Origin: Candidatus Nanopelagicales bacterium
GTDB lineage: Bacteria; Actinomycetota; Actinomycetes; S36-B12; CAIYMF01
Direction of reading: 5' to 3'
Length of the DNA: 40,110 nucleotides
NCBI GenBank assembly: GCA_017882705.1
Contig: JADGOZ010000081.1
Location: 1-40,110, forward strand
Position 1 is the stretch's first letter. Every line of letters starts with the position of its first letter. A model generated the notes under the pieces. That model was not told where the DNA came from, ran no database searches, and worked only from the letters and a program-made list of their open reading frames with translations. Positions 1-7,563 of this stretch are shown one piece after another. Position numbers and translations under genes: made by a program.

Positions 1-1
1 C

Positions 2-121
2 CGCTTCAGCGAGGCGGTTAGGAGTGTCGCCGTTGATGTCGTGAGGACCTGGATGGTTCGCGGGTTGCTTCACGCCCAGCTCGAGGCAGGGGATCACATG
101 ACCTTCTGGGTGCGCCGGTGA
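2..121 (+). CDS. C-terminal end of a gene cut by the window edge
   Basis: The frame is open from the left edge to a TGA at 119-121, giving 39 residues that end in a Trp/Arg-rich tail. The stop overlaps the GTG start of the next gene in a GTGA arrangement, which suggests a co-translated upstream partner. The composition is not arginine-dominated and looks coding. The fragment is too short to assign a family. If the neighbour is phage- or plasmid-derived, this may belong to the same module, but that is inference. Confidence 0.4.
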   Translation, partial: RFSEAVRSVAVDVVRTWMVRGLLHAQLEAGDHMTFWVRR

Positions 122-531
122 ACCGGACTCGCAGCGAGTACCGGGCTGCCCGAGCGACGGAGCTGGCCAGGGAGGGAATGACCTATGACGGCATCGCCCG
201 GGAGCTCGGCTACTCCGATCCGTCCGGTGCGTGGCGGGCCGTCCGTCGATGTCTCAAGCAACGACAGCAGGTCGCGGCTGACAACTACATCGACGGGGGG
301 CTGGTCGACCTGCAGATCCTGGTGGAGAAGAACTGGCGACGAGCCGTCGAGGGAGATCTGCGCGCTGCGGAACTGGTGCTGACCGCTCTGGAGCGTCAGC
401 GGCGTCTGCTCGAGCTGCAGTCAAAGCACGAGAATCAAAAGGTGGAGCCGGTGAAGCCAGTGAAGCCTGTTCGCAAGCCCCGAGCCGTTCGCAAGCCGGA
501 GGCCGGCTTCTTCGCGTCGTTCATCGTCTAA
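118..531 (+). CDS. Small helix-turn-helix-like protein (terminase-small-subunit-like)
   Basis: The protein has 137 residues and starts at a GTG that overlaps the upstream stop. Residues about 8-45 contain a segment typical of a helix-turn-helix (GMTYDGIARELGYSD) that resembles the N-terminal DNA-binding part of phage small terminase subunits and related mobile-element proteins. A helical middle (about 60-100) follows, then a basic tail of repeated Lys-Pro-Val units. A DNA-binding role is likely, but the precise function is unknown. The setting at the edge of a region full of small and broken genes fits a mobile-element origin. No phage structural genes are visible in the window, so a solitary regulator is an alternative. 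Confidence 0.6.
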   Translation: MNRTRSEYRAARATELAREGMTYDGIARELGYSDPSGAWRAVRRCLKQRQQVAADNYIDGGLVDLQILVEKNWRRAVEGDLRAAELVLTALERQRRLLELQSKHENQKVEPVKPVKPVRKPRAVRKPEAGFFASFIV

Positions 532-664
532 GGTCTGCGGCCTCGACGACGGGCGCGGGTGTAAGTCGCTGGCGCACGCGTGATGTGACGGCTGCGGCAT
601 GATGCTGGCGTGGTTGACAGAGGTGCGGGCCTGATTGCGACGACGCGGAGGCGGGGTGGGTGCC

Positions 665-1096
665 ATGACTGAGCCGCGAGACCGGGACGCCGCTGGCCGT
701 GCCCGTCAGGCGCGGCCGCGGGATGAGCTCGGGCGTCCTCTCCCGTACGGTTCGGCCGGCGTCATGCCGGTTCCCGAGGAGGCGCTGCCCCCAGCCAAGG
801 CGCTCGCGGTTGCTCGTCGCCTGGTTCGAGAGGGTCGCCCGTTCTCCGCGCACGAGGTCCTCGAAGCGCAGTGGAAGGCCGCACCGGCGACGGAGCGCGA
901 GCTGTGGCAGGGGCTCGCTCAGCTGTGCGTCGCACTGACGCACGCAGCTCGCGGGAACACCACGGGGGCAACACGGTTGCTCGACCGTGCGGCCGGCTTG
1001 CTGGAGACCTACCGGCACACCGGCGGTCCGACCTATGGGGTCGACCTGACAGGGGTTGTGGACTGTGCGCGCGAACGCACTACTGCTACGTCCTGA
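665..1096 (+). CDS. DUF309 family protein
   Basis: The protein has 143 residues. It carries the DUF309 signature HEVLEAQW at residues 63-70, followed by a helical segment with WQGLAQL and a small-residue-rich helix (about 80-115). DUF309 proteins are small all-helical proteins of unknown biochemical role, widespread in actinobacteria, cyanobacteria and Bacillus. ATG 665 was chosen because it follows a purine-rich stretch (gcggaggcggggtggg) and precedes an ordinary charged N-terminus; the frame is open further upstream. The gene stands alone: the preceding gene ends 133 bp upstream and the next gene begins about 250 bp downstream. No signal peptide or membrane segment is visible. Confidence 0.75.
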   Translation: MTEPRDRDAAGRARQARPRDELGRPLPYGSAGVMPVPEEALPPAKALAVARRLVREGRPFSAHEVLEAQWKAAPATERELWQGLAQLCVALTHAARGNTTGATRLLDRAAGLLETYRHTGGPTYGVDLTGVVDCARERTTATS

Positions 1097-1163
1097 CCTG
1101 GTGGCCCAGCGATCGCGAAGACGCCATCGCTGAAGGCCTCGAGCCGTCCACGGTCCACGCGGG

Positions 1164-1210
1164 GATCCTAGGAGGCACCGAGGGGGCACCGACTTCGACT
1201 CCTAGGGGAT
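1164..1210. repeat. Imperfect inverted repeat upstream of map
   Basis: CCTAGGAG (1167-1174) and CTCCTAGG (1199-1206) form a perfect 8-bp inverted repeat, extended on both sides by GGATC-like bases, around a 24-nt loop. The left half of the loop has two copies of GGCACCGA. It lies in the 250-bp gap before the methionine aminopeptidase gene. It could be an operator or the scar of a small mobile element; nothing in the sequence decides. Confidence 0.4.
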
Positions 1211-1347
1211 CGGGCGTGACCTCGGGCCTGCGAGGGAGGATGGGCGGTAGGCGACGGTGGCACCCGATGGGCGGCGCCTGCCTGGTTGGTCGCATCGTCG
1301 ACGATGGGACCTCACCCACCACGGCTGGCCATGAGACGGAGCACGCG

Positions 1348-2115
1348 TTGATCGAGATCTTGAGCGCCGACCAGCTGGCGCGAGCGCGGGACACGGGTGC
1401 CCTCGTCGCTGGCATCCTGGCGACGCTTCGCGGGCGCGCGAAGGTAGGCACCAACCTCCTCGACCTCGACGAGTGGACGCGCACCATGATCGTGGAGGCC
1501 GGAGCGGAGTCGTGCTACGTCGACTACGCGCCCGCGTTCGGTCGCGGGCCGTTCGGCCACTACATCTGCACGTCGGTGAACGACGCGGTCCTGCACGGCG
1601 TGCCGCACGACTACGCGCTGGCGGACGGCGATCTCCTAGGCCTTGACCTCGCGGTCTCGCTGGGCGGTGTCGTCGCCGACTCGGCGATCAGCTACGTGGT
1701 GGGCGAGGCGACCCGGGCCGAGGATGCCGCCCTGATCCGCGCGACCGAAGTCGCGTTGGCGGCCGGCATTGCGACTGCGGGACCGGGGGTGCGGATCGGT
1801 GACATCTCGCATGCCATCGGCACCGTGCTCGGCGACGCCGGCTACCCGGTCAATACGGACTTCGGCGGGCACGGACTGGGCTCGACGATGCACCAGGACC
1901 CGAGCGTTCCCAACGCAGGGCGCCCGGGACGCGGCTTCCCGCTGCGCGAGGGGATGCTCCTGGCGCTCGAGCCGTGGGTCATGGCCGACACCGACCGGCT
2001 GGTGATGGACCCGGACGGCTGGACGCTGCGCAGCGCCACGGGCTGCCGCACGGCGCACAGCGAGCACACGGTCGCCATCACCGCCGCGGGCGCCGAGGTG
2101 CTGACCCGGATCTGA
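1348..2115 (+). CDS. map: Type I methionine aminopeptidase
   Basis: This enzyme removes the N-terminal methionine from new proteins in the cytosol. The five metal ligands of the family are all present: D100 and D111 (LDLAV, VADSAI), H175 in GGHGLG, E208 in LALEPW and E239 in SEHTVAI. The substrate-side histidine H83 lies in VLHGVP. The frame is open for hundreds of bases upstream, but TTG 1348 gives the usual family N-terminus (IEILSADQLARAR) and has GGAG six bases before it; the 255-residue length is normal. No N-terminal zinc-ribbon extension is present. Actinobacteria often carry two or three map paralogues, and this isolated copy, away from the secY-adk-infA cluster, is probably an additional one. 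Confidence 0.9.
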   Translation: MIEILSADQLARARDTGALVAGILATLRGRAKVGTNLLDLDEWTRTMIVEAGAESCYVDYAPAFGRGPFGHYICTSVNDAVLHGVPHDYALADGDLLGLDLAVSLGGVVADSAISYVVGEATRAEDAALIRATEVALAAGIATAGPGVRIGDISHAIGTVLGDAGYPVNTDFGGHGLGSTMHQDPSVPNAGRPGRGFPLREGMLLALEPWVMADTDRLVMDPDGWTLRSATGCRTAHSEHTVAITAAGAEVLTRI

Positions 2116-2222
2116 GCTCTGGCGAGCGGTAGCCCGCGCCGCGCGGGGCACAAGCCGGACACAGGGCTGCTTCCAGCCTCTGGTGTAGGTGATCGCGGTG
2201 CCGATCGTGGGTGTCCACTGGT

Positions 2223-2423
2223 TCAGAGTGCGAAGAAGTGCAGGCCGAGCCAGGCCCACGCGGCGAGGACGGCGACGCGCCCGGATCGGGTGGCCATCAC
2301 CCTGCCGGCGGTGGAGCTCAGTGGTGGGATGCGCGAGTCAGGCCTGCGGCTGGCGACCTGGAAAGCGACGACGGCGAGGGCCAGAAGCGCGTACCCGGCA
2401 ATGGTGATCTCATGCCAGGTCAT
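2223..2423 (-). CDS. Small membrane protein, DUF6186-like
   Basis: The protein has 66 residues and two predicted membrane helices, an N-terminal one (about 8-24, AGYALLALAVVAF) and a C-terminal one (about 50-65, ending AWAWLGLHFFAL), joined by a basic linker. This layout and the Trp-rich end match my recollection of the DUF6186 family of small actinobacterial membrane proteins; the function is unknown. The ATG lies 14 bases inside the 3' end of the preceding minus-strand gene, so the two are almost certainly co-translated and may form a membrane complex. Confidence 0.65.
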   Translation of the reverse strand: MTWHEITIAGYALLALAVVAFQVASRRPDSRIPPLSSTAGRVMATRSGRVAVLAAWAWLGLHFFAL

Positions 2424-3129
2424 CGGTGCCTCCGGTCACGGGGCTCGCGGACCGTGACCTCGGGATCACCTTGGTGGCGTCGAGGAGGAACCATCCCAGC
2501 GCCAACCAGGCCAGTACCACCAGAGATCGGCCAGCATGGGTGGACAGGACGGAGTCCATCAGCACGCTGACGGTGGGGTGGGCGTAGGACCCTTGGGTGA
2601 GCGACGGCTGTCGGGACAGGGCGAAGAGCTCCCACAGTCCGGCCGCGACGGCGAGGCCGACCCACAGCCGGGACCCGACCCGGTCCAGGGCGGGTGCCGG
2701 GGTCGGTGCGGTCAGCGGACCGCGCCACCCCACTGCGAGTCCGGCGATGGCGACGACCACGATCGCTGCGGTCATCGGCCAGGTGTAGCGATGCCACGAG
2801 CCGACCGTCGCGGCGAAGAGCAACGCGGTCACCACCAGCACCGCACTCGTGGTGCGGGATCGTCGTCCCGGGGCCGATCGGGGAAGAAGGGGTTGTTCGG
2901 GGGGTGCCGCTCCGAGGCGCTCCTGCGCGGCTTCCCAGCCCACGACATACGCCGCAGTCCAGAGCACGAGACCGTGCAACCAGTTGTCAGAGATCCCGTC
3001 GAAGAAGCCGGCCAGCACCAAGACGATGACGCGCACGTCCCGCGCCCCAAGCCAGCGCGACGGGCGGGGTGGCACGACCCGCGGCGCGCTCGTAGGGTCC
3101 GCCGCCCGCCAGCGTGATGGACCTCGCAC
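2410..3129 (-). CDS. Polytopic membrane protein, partner of the DUF6186-like protein
   Basis: The protein has 239 residues and about six hydrophobic segments: residues about 32-50, 53-68, 97-115, 118-140, 155-173 and 205-222. Proline/arginine-rich stretches lie between the first pair and the rest. No catalytic motif is visible. The GTG at 3129 is supported by a strong GGAGGAGG ribosome-binding site eight bases upstream. The 3' end overlaps the next gene by 14 bp. The C-terminal helix pair followed by a polar tail resembles the second protein of the pair, so an ancestral duplication is possible. The family is not recognised beyond 'actinobacterial membrane protein'. Confidence 0.7.
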   Translation of the reverse strand: MRGPSRWRAADPTSAPRVVPPRPSRWLGARDVRVIVLVLAGFFDGISDNWLHGLVLWTAAYVVGWEAAQERLGAAPPEQPLLPRSAPGRRSRTTSAVLVVTALLFAATVGSWHRYTWPMTAAIVVVAIAGLAVGWRGPLTAPTPAPALDRVGSRLWVGLAVAAGLWELFALSRQPSLTQGSYAHPTVSVLMDSVLSTHAGRSLVVLAWLALGWFLLDATKVIPRSRSASPVTGGTDDLA

Positions 3130-3376
3130 CGTCGCACCTCCTCCGCACCAGCCTGACCCTCGGTCCGCGGCTCGGTCTGCCGCGCCATCCCGAAGTCACC
3201 AGCATGGTGGCGGCCGAGCTTGACGACAGCGGAAACGCGCGGTCCCGACTGCGCCCTCGCGTCACCGGGGTTATGGCGGGCGTCTCACTCGTGCGGCGTA
3301 CTCGGTGCCCGCTCTGCTGGGTCGACGTTGTCCAGGCAAGGCGCGCTGGGCACGATCAACGGCAGGGGACGTCACG

Positions 3377-3820
3377 GTGAGCGACGCGGAGATCTTCGCG
3401 ACCGAGGTCTACGACGATGTGGTGGTGACGGAGGTGATCCGTCCTGCGGCTGTGGTGCCCGAGTCGTCGGCGCGCACCATCATGGTCGAGCTGGCGCTCG
3501 ACGATGTGCAGTTGGGCGGGGTCTGGCTGTGCTCGCCGTCGAGGTGGGCGCGCTACGCGCGGCCGTGGAGTGGGCCGGGGTTGCCCGATGGGGCTGAGCT
3601 GATCGGGACGATCGAGGTCGCCTACGGCACTCCGAACAAGTACGACATCACGATCTACCGGGTCACCGTGACCCGGTTCGGTGCGGAGCACGACTGGACC
3701 GTCGCGCACCTGTGTGATGACGCTCTGCGCCACGGCGGACTTGAGCTCTCGAGCTGTCCGCGCGCGGACCTCGCCGTTCCACCGCAGCCCTTCGTCTTCC
3801 TACCCGAGTCGATGTCCTAG
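3377..3820 (+). CDS. Hypothetical protein
   Basis: The protein has 147 residues, is acidic and soluble, and alternates strands with short helices. It is rich in Val and Asp, with a stretch about residues 70-110 reading like a beta-sheet domain (LIGTIEVAYG, DITIYRVTVTRF). The GTG at 3377 follows a GGGGAC ribosome-binding-like site. There is no signal peptide. I do not recognise the family. Its last 21 bases overlap the 3' end of the convergent NERD-like remnant, suggesting that this neighbourhood was joined by a rearrangement. It is monocistronic. Confidence 0.6.
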   Translation: MSDAEIFATEVYDDVVVTEVIRPAAVVPESSARTIMVELALDDVQLGGVWLCSPSRWARYARPWSGPGLPDGAELIGTIEVAYGTPNKYDITIYRVTVTRFGAEHDWTVAHLCDDALRHGGLELSSCPRADLAVPPQPFVFLPESMS

Positions 3821-4195
3821 CCTGGACGGTGTCGGCCCCGGCGCGCATCCCCCGTTGTGCCGGGGCCGACCCTCATCGCTCGGACGCAACAGGGAGCCGA
3901 GGGTCGCGACGCCTGTGCTCACCGTCAGGCCGGCGGTAGCCCTTGGTCGAGCAAGCTGGTGGATGAGGGCCCGTTGGGCGGCGTCGTACGGGCCTGTCGC
4001 GGATCGCAGCCCGCGACCGAGTTGTCGTGATCCGTAGAAGGACACGTCGCGGATGGACAGGCGTTCCAGCAGTGGGAGGTCGGCATCGACGAAGCAGAAC
4101 GCGAACAGGACGGGGATGTCGCCGAAGGGGGCGGAACCAGCGAGGACGTGGCGGACAGCATCCGCTGCTTGTCGAGCTGCCCGTAGAGCAGGTCG
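3800..4195 (-). pseudogene. 5'-truncated remnant of a NERD-domain protein
   Basis: On the minus strand the codons immediately after the ctaA stop read, in the same frame, into about 130 residues with no usable start in the first 50. The segment contains QAADAVRHVL, IPVLFAFCFVDADLPLL and IRDVSFYGSRQLGRGL, which match the end of NERD (nuclease-related) domains: the conserved 'PVL-CFVDA-WPLL' strand, the GV/DV-x-x-x-G strand and the final helix before the C-terminus. The N-terminal half, which holds the predicted nuclease residues, is missing, so this should be non-functional. It probably came from a deletion that brought the end of a NERD gene up to ctaA. It could only be expressed by readthrough. 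Confidence 0.6.
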
Positions 4196-5170
4196 TCAGG
4201 TGCTTGTGGTCGTCGACATCTGGTCCGAGGCGGCGGGGCCGGGCTCGGCGACATCGACGGCTGAGTCCGCGCCTGCCAACCAGCCCAGGGATGCCAGGGC
4301 GACCGAGGTGGCCAGCACCGCTGCAGCGCCGCCCAGGTGCAGGTCCTGCCAGGCCGGGGGTGCCTGGAGCAGTGCGCTGACGATGCCCAGGGCGGCGGTG
4401 GCTCCGACCAGGATCCCGAGCGCGGCAGCGATCGGGAGGGCCCCGCGGACCGTGGCCCAGCGGCGGGCGGCGTGCACGGCGAACGCGATCAGGACGACGC
4501 CGGCCAGTACCGCGATGCTGCGGTGCACCAGGTGCAGGGCGACGAGTGCGCCTGGCTGGTCGCTCGGGCAGAGCGGGAACGAGGCGCAGGCCTTCTCCGC
4601 CTCGGCGTTGACCACCAGCGATCCGGACACGAACAGCACGCCTGCCGCTGTGATGGCCGCCCATGCCAGCGGTGCGAGCCGGGGTGCGGGTGCGGCTGCT
4701 CGTGGGACCAGGGCACATACCGCGGTGACCGTGGTCCCGCCCAGCAGCGCCAGTCCGGCGAGCAGGTGCGCGGCGACGGTCGGGGCGTCGTTGCCGGCCA
4801 GGACGGTCAGGGCGCCGAGCCCGATCTGGGCCACGATCACGGCGAGCGTGAACAGTGCCGGACGACGGGCGGCGGGTCGTCTGCGGGACCGGACTGCCGC
4901 CACGGCCGTGGCGACGACGAGCACGGCCACGACCGCAGCGATGTAGCGGTGGGTCTGCTCCATCACGGCGTGGAAGTCGCCCAAGGGTCCGACGTTCCCC
5001 TCGCACAGCGGCCAGTCGGGGCAGCCCATCCCGGAGTCGGTGACCCGCACGTGACTGCCGAAGACGATCAGGGCGTATGCCACCAGGGTGCTGGCCACAG
5101 CAAGCCACGCCAGTGGACGCTCGGCGGGGACGCGCGGGGCGGGGGTGGCGGGTGTCGGGGTGCCGGTCAC
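4196..5170 (-). CDS. ctaA: Heme A synthase, CtaA/COX15 family
   Basis: This membrane enzyme oxidises the C8 methyl of heme O to the formyl group of heme A for aa3-type cytochrome oxidase. The 324 residues hold eight hydrophobic helices. Family landmarks are HVRVTDSGMGCPDWPLC in the first extracytoplasmic loop (with a Cys pair), EQTHRY, a His in AAHLLAGLA, LHLVHRS and DLHLGGA, giving the paired heme-ligand histidines of the two half-bundles. A second Cys pair lies in ACASFPLC. The start is a GTG at 5170 with a weak ribosome-binding site. No cytochrome oxidase or ctaB gene is nearby, so this may be an extra copy or a displaced locus. The stop codon is followed in frame by a NERD remnant. Confidence 0.9.
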   Translation of the reverse strand: MTGTPTPATPAPRVPAERPLAWLAVASTLVAYALIVFGSHVRVTDSGMGCPDWPLCEGNVGPLGDFHAVMEQTHRYIAAVVAVLVVATAVAAVRSRRRPAARRPALFTLAVIVAQIGLGALTVLAGNDAPTVAAHLLAGLALLGGTTVTAVCALVPRAAAPAPRLAPLAWAAITAAGVLFVSGSLVVNAEAEKACASFPLCPSDQPGALVALHLVHRSIAVLAGVVLIAFAVHAARRWATVRGALPIAAALGILVGATAALGIVSALLQAPPAWQDLHLGGAAAVLATSVALASLGWLAGADSAVDVAEPGPAASDQMSTTTST

Positions 5171-5388
5171 AGTCCGGGGACTGTACGCCGCGGGAGCAGC
5201 GGTGTCCGTGCGAGGAAGTCCACCGATAGGCGGGCCCCTCGTGGGCGTCCTCCAGCCCCCGAGAGGCGGTCCTGGACCGGGTCACAGTGCTCGCAGCTGC
5301 CCGCGCATCCATCGCCTGGTGGGCCCGGCTGGGTCATCGAGGGGAGCCACTCGCAGGTGATGGCTCATCCCGCTGGACAGGGGCTGCG

Positions 5389-5820
5389 TCACCGGCCGGT
5401 GATGTAGCTGGTGAGGGCCTTCTGTTCCTCTTCGAGCTCGCTCACTCGCGCCTTCACGACGTCGCCGATGCTGACGATGCCGCGCAACTCCCCTTGGACT
5501 ACGACCGGGAGGTGTCGGGTCCGGCGCTCGGTCATCACGCTCATGAGGTGGTCTAGCTTGTCGGTCGGCAGTGCCTCGGTGACGTCTCGCGAGCAGATCT
5601 CGCTCACTCGCCACGCCAGGACCTGCGGCCCGTGTGCTGCGAGCGCCAGGATGACGTCCCTCTCGCTGACGATGCCCGCGATCCCGATCCCGTCGGGGGA
5701 GACGACTGCCGCGCCGATGCGCTGGTCGGCGAGCAACGCCACGAAGGCGTCGACCTCCAGCTCAGGCTTGACGGTCACCACGGTGTGACCCTTGTGGCGG
5801 AGGATGTCCGAGACCAACAT
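5389..5820 (-). CDS. CBS-domain-pair protein
   Basis: The 143-residue protein is almost entirely a tandem CBS pair (Bateman module). The first repeat spans about residues 1-60 (VSDILRHKG, IGAAVVSPDG, GIVSERDVILAL) and the second about 70-130 (VSEICSRDV, MTERRTRHLPVV, LRGIVSIGDVV). A short C-terminal helix (EEEQKALTSYI) is typical of stand-alone CBS proteins related to the Mycobacterium hypoxic-response type. Such modules bind adenine nucleotides and sense energy state. ATG 5820 is preceded by a strong GGGAGG site. It is monocistronic, and the partner protein is unknown. Confidence 0.88.
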   Translation of the reverse strand: MLVSDILRHKGHTVVTVKPELEVDAFVALLADQRIGAAVVSPDGIGIAGIVSERDVILALAAHGPQVLAWRVSEICSRDVTEALPTDKLDHLMSVMTERRTRHLPVVVQGELRGIVSIGDVVKARVSELEEEQKALTSYITGR

Positions 5821-6181
5821 CGCGCACCTCCCAGGTCATGAGTGGCTGGAGATAGCCACGTCGAGCGCCTCGGTCGGGGGAAGGGCCGGGGCGCTCGTCG
5901 CCTCGGTCGTCGTCGTCACTCGACCCGTCGGTCGTGATCGGTCGGCGAACCCGGCGACCCCACCTTCGACAGGCGAGGTCGCTCCATCAGCGTGCGCCGA
6001 GGTTGCGGATAGGGCTAGACCCACGCCCGCAGTCGGCCACATATCGGACACTCTGACCCGCGAGCACGAGGCTCCGAAGTTCGATCGGCCTGTTCAGTAC
6101 GCCTGCGGGGAAGCCGACAGGAACCACCGGAAGGGAGGTCTGACGAGCTCGCCTTCCCGGTGTCCATCTAGGCACGCGGTC
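5821..6181. other. Gene-free stretch
   Basis: These 361 bases hold open frames on both strands (for example 5836-6051 minus), but none has a convincing ribosome-binding site, protein-like composition or a recognisable domain. The stretch presumably contains the promoter of the CBS gene. I see no RNA gene or repeat. Confidence 0.5.
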
Positions 6182-6403
6182 TCAGGCCTGGCCAAGTGCG
6201 TCGCGGAACCGGCGTTCGTCGCTCGTGCTGTCGAAGACCAGATCGTCGACGTGATGTCGAGGGCGATGAGTGTTCGTCGCACGGCATCCGCCAGGGTCTC
6301 GTCGTGCCCGACCGGGACCGGCCAGGGGGCAACGTCGATCCACAGGTCCTCGCCGGTCCACTAGCACGGAGACCGGGTCCTTGCCCTCGCTCTTGCTCGC
6401 CAT
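6182..6403 (-). pseudogene. Small gene with two apparent compensating frameshifts
   Basis: ATG 6403 opens a frame whose first 14 codons (MASKSEGKDPVSVL) and last 23 codons (HVDDLVFDSTSDERRF to the TGA at 6182) look protein-like. The middle of that frame is an Arg/Pro-rich string typical of out-of-frame high-GC DNA. The adjacent frame reads sensibly across exactly that middle: WTGEDLWIDVAPWPVPVG then ETLADAVRRTLIALDI. An insertion and a deletion of opposite sense would make one continuous protein of about 75 residues. The family is unknown. It is either a decayed gene or a sequence with two errors. Confidence 0.45.
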
Positions 6404-6505
6404 GCGTCCAGCATGGCTGCGCACGGCGATCGGCTGCCGCGTATCCGGAGCGGGTGACAGTAGCGTGGGCTCCGGTAGCAGAGATGGCACCTCGGAGGGG
6501 GAGCC

Positions 6506-6964
6506 GTGGAGGCTGAGCGCGCGTCCGTGGCGGTGGATCGCCCGATCCACGAGGTCTTCGACTTCCTGGCCGAAGGCAGGAACAACCCCGCCTGGCGGCC
6601 CGACGTCGCGCTCGTGGCTCGCATCTCCGGAAGCGGCGTGCCGGTCGGCGTGGGCACCACGTTCCACCAGCGGGTGATCGACCTCCAGGGGAAGACCGCG
6701 GGCGAGGACTACGAGATCACCCGCTTCGAGCGACCGCATCTGCTGGAGTTCACGCTCACGCGCGGGCTGGCGCGCATGGTCGGCGGGTACACGCTGGTGG
6801 CCATCAACCCCGTGACCACGCACGTGGAGTTCAGCATGCGTCGGATCTCCGCGGAGCTGCGCAGGACCGTGCGTCGCGAGACCCGCAGCCAGCTTCACAA
6901 GCGCGTCGAGGCCATCACCCGTCTGCCAGCGGCCATGAACGACCGGGGAGCCGCTCTCCTGTAG
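6506..6964 (+). CDS. SRPBCC (START/Bet v1-like) protein
   Basis: The 152-residue protein has the typical SRPBCC start: a strand followed by RPIHEVFDFLAEGRNNPAWRPDV. It then shows a long series of strands (GVGTTFHQRVIDLQG, DYEITRFERPHLLEFTLT, TLVAINPVTTHVEFSM) and a final helix with SQLHKRVEAI. Members of this fold have a hydrophobic cavity that binds lipids or polyketide-like ligands; most actinobacterial ones have no known ligand. The GTG at 6506 has a strong GGAGGGGGAG site. It is monocistronic, with a weak hairpin just after the stop. Confidence 0.8.
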   Translation: MEAERASVAVDRPIHEVFDFLAEGRNNPAWRPDVALVARISGSGVPVGVGTTFHQRVIDLQGKTAGEDYEITRFERPHLLEFTLTRGLARMVGGYTLVAINPVTTHVEFSMRRISAELRRTVRRETRSQLHKRVEAITRLPAAMNDRGAALL

Positions 6965-6969
6965 GCAGC

Positions 6970-6986
6970 TCCCGGCCTTGCCGGGG
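6970..6986 (+). terminator. Weak terminator-like hairpin after the SRPBCC gene
   Basis: CCCGGC and GCCGGG (with one G-T extension) form a six- to seven-pair stem around a CTT loop, six bases after the stop codon. There is no T-run, which is common in high-GC actinobacteria. Confidence 0.35.
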
Positions 6987-7278
6987 TGGAACTCGATGAG
7001 CGCCGGTAACCATCAACCAGGTCGTCACCATGTTCGAGGCGGTGTCGACCTACGTGGACTGGCGTTACCAGCGGCACCCGACCTGTGTCGAGAGCCGGAG
7101 GTCGGCTCGTTCTGCTCCCTCGTCGTCTAGCGGCCCCTTCTCACCAGCGGGTTCAGCGACGGCGTCTCGCATCGAGTTCGTGGTCTCCACCGCTCGGTGT
7201 GTGATCGAGTACCCGGTGTCGGGGTGACACTGGAAGCAGCACCCGACAGTCCGTCGGGTTGGTGAGGGTGTGGTCGTG
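6987..7278. other. Gene-free stretch
   Basis: About 290 bases lie between the SRPBCC and SHOCT genes. Short frames on either strand have no ribosome-binding site or protein-like composition. A small hairpin (CCCGAC/GTCGGG) lies near 7240-7258. The promoter of the SHOCT pair is presumably here. Confidence 0.4.
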
Positions 7279-7563
7279 ATGATGTATGGCGGCTTCGGCC
7301 ATGGCGGCGGACTGATCCTGCTGCTGGTGGGCCTGTTCTGGTTGGCGCTCATCGTACTGATCGTCTGGCTGGTGACGAAGGTGTGGCCGGGGTTGGGCCA
7401 CTCGCAGGCCGGGCCGCCCGTGGCCCGGCAGGCGACGCCAGGGGCTCCCGGGGAGTCCCCGGAGCAGATCCTGGACCGGATGTTCGCGCTCGGGGAGATC
7501 GACGAGGCTACCTACCGCGGACGCCGGACAGCCTTGGCCGAGATGAAGGCGCAGCAGCCGTGA
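7279..7563 (+). CDS. SHOCT-domain membrane protein
   Basis: The protein has 94 residues: a Gly/His-rich N-terminus (YGGFGHGGG), one strong membrane helix (about 10-32, LILLLVGLFWLALIVLIVWLV), a linker, and a C-terminal SHOCT motif (about 64-90: PEQILDRMFALGEIDEATYRGRR). SHOCT domains are short C-terminal helices thought to mediate oligomerisation. ATG 7279 was preferred over the in-frame GTG at 7270 because GGTGAGGG lies about ten bases upstream of it. The stop overlaps the next start (GTGA). Proteins of this shape are common beside copper or heavy-metal genes, but no such gene is here. Confidence 0.8.
   Translation: MMYGGFGHGGGLILLLVGLFWLALIVLIVWLVTKVWPGLGHSQAGPPVARQATPGAPGESPEQILDRMFALGEIDEATYRGRRTALAEMKAQQP

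Noticed and set aside
4053..4946. Plus-strand open frame of 297 codons
   Set aside because: It is antisense to heme A synthase, with an Ala/Arg/Thr-rich translation lacking domains.
5836..6051. Minus-strand 71-residue frame upstream of the CBS gene
   Set aside because: It has no ribosome-binding site and a low-complexity Thr/Ala composition. It more likely covers the CBS promoter.
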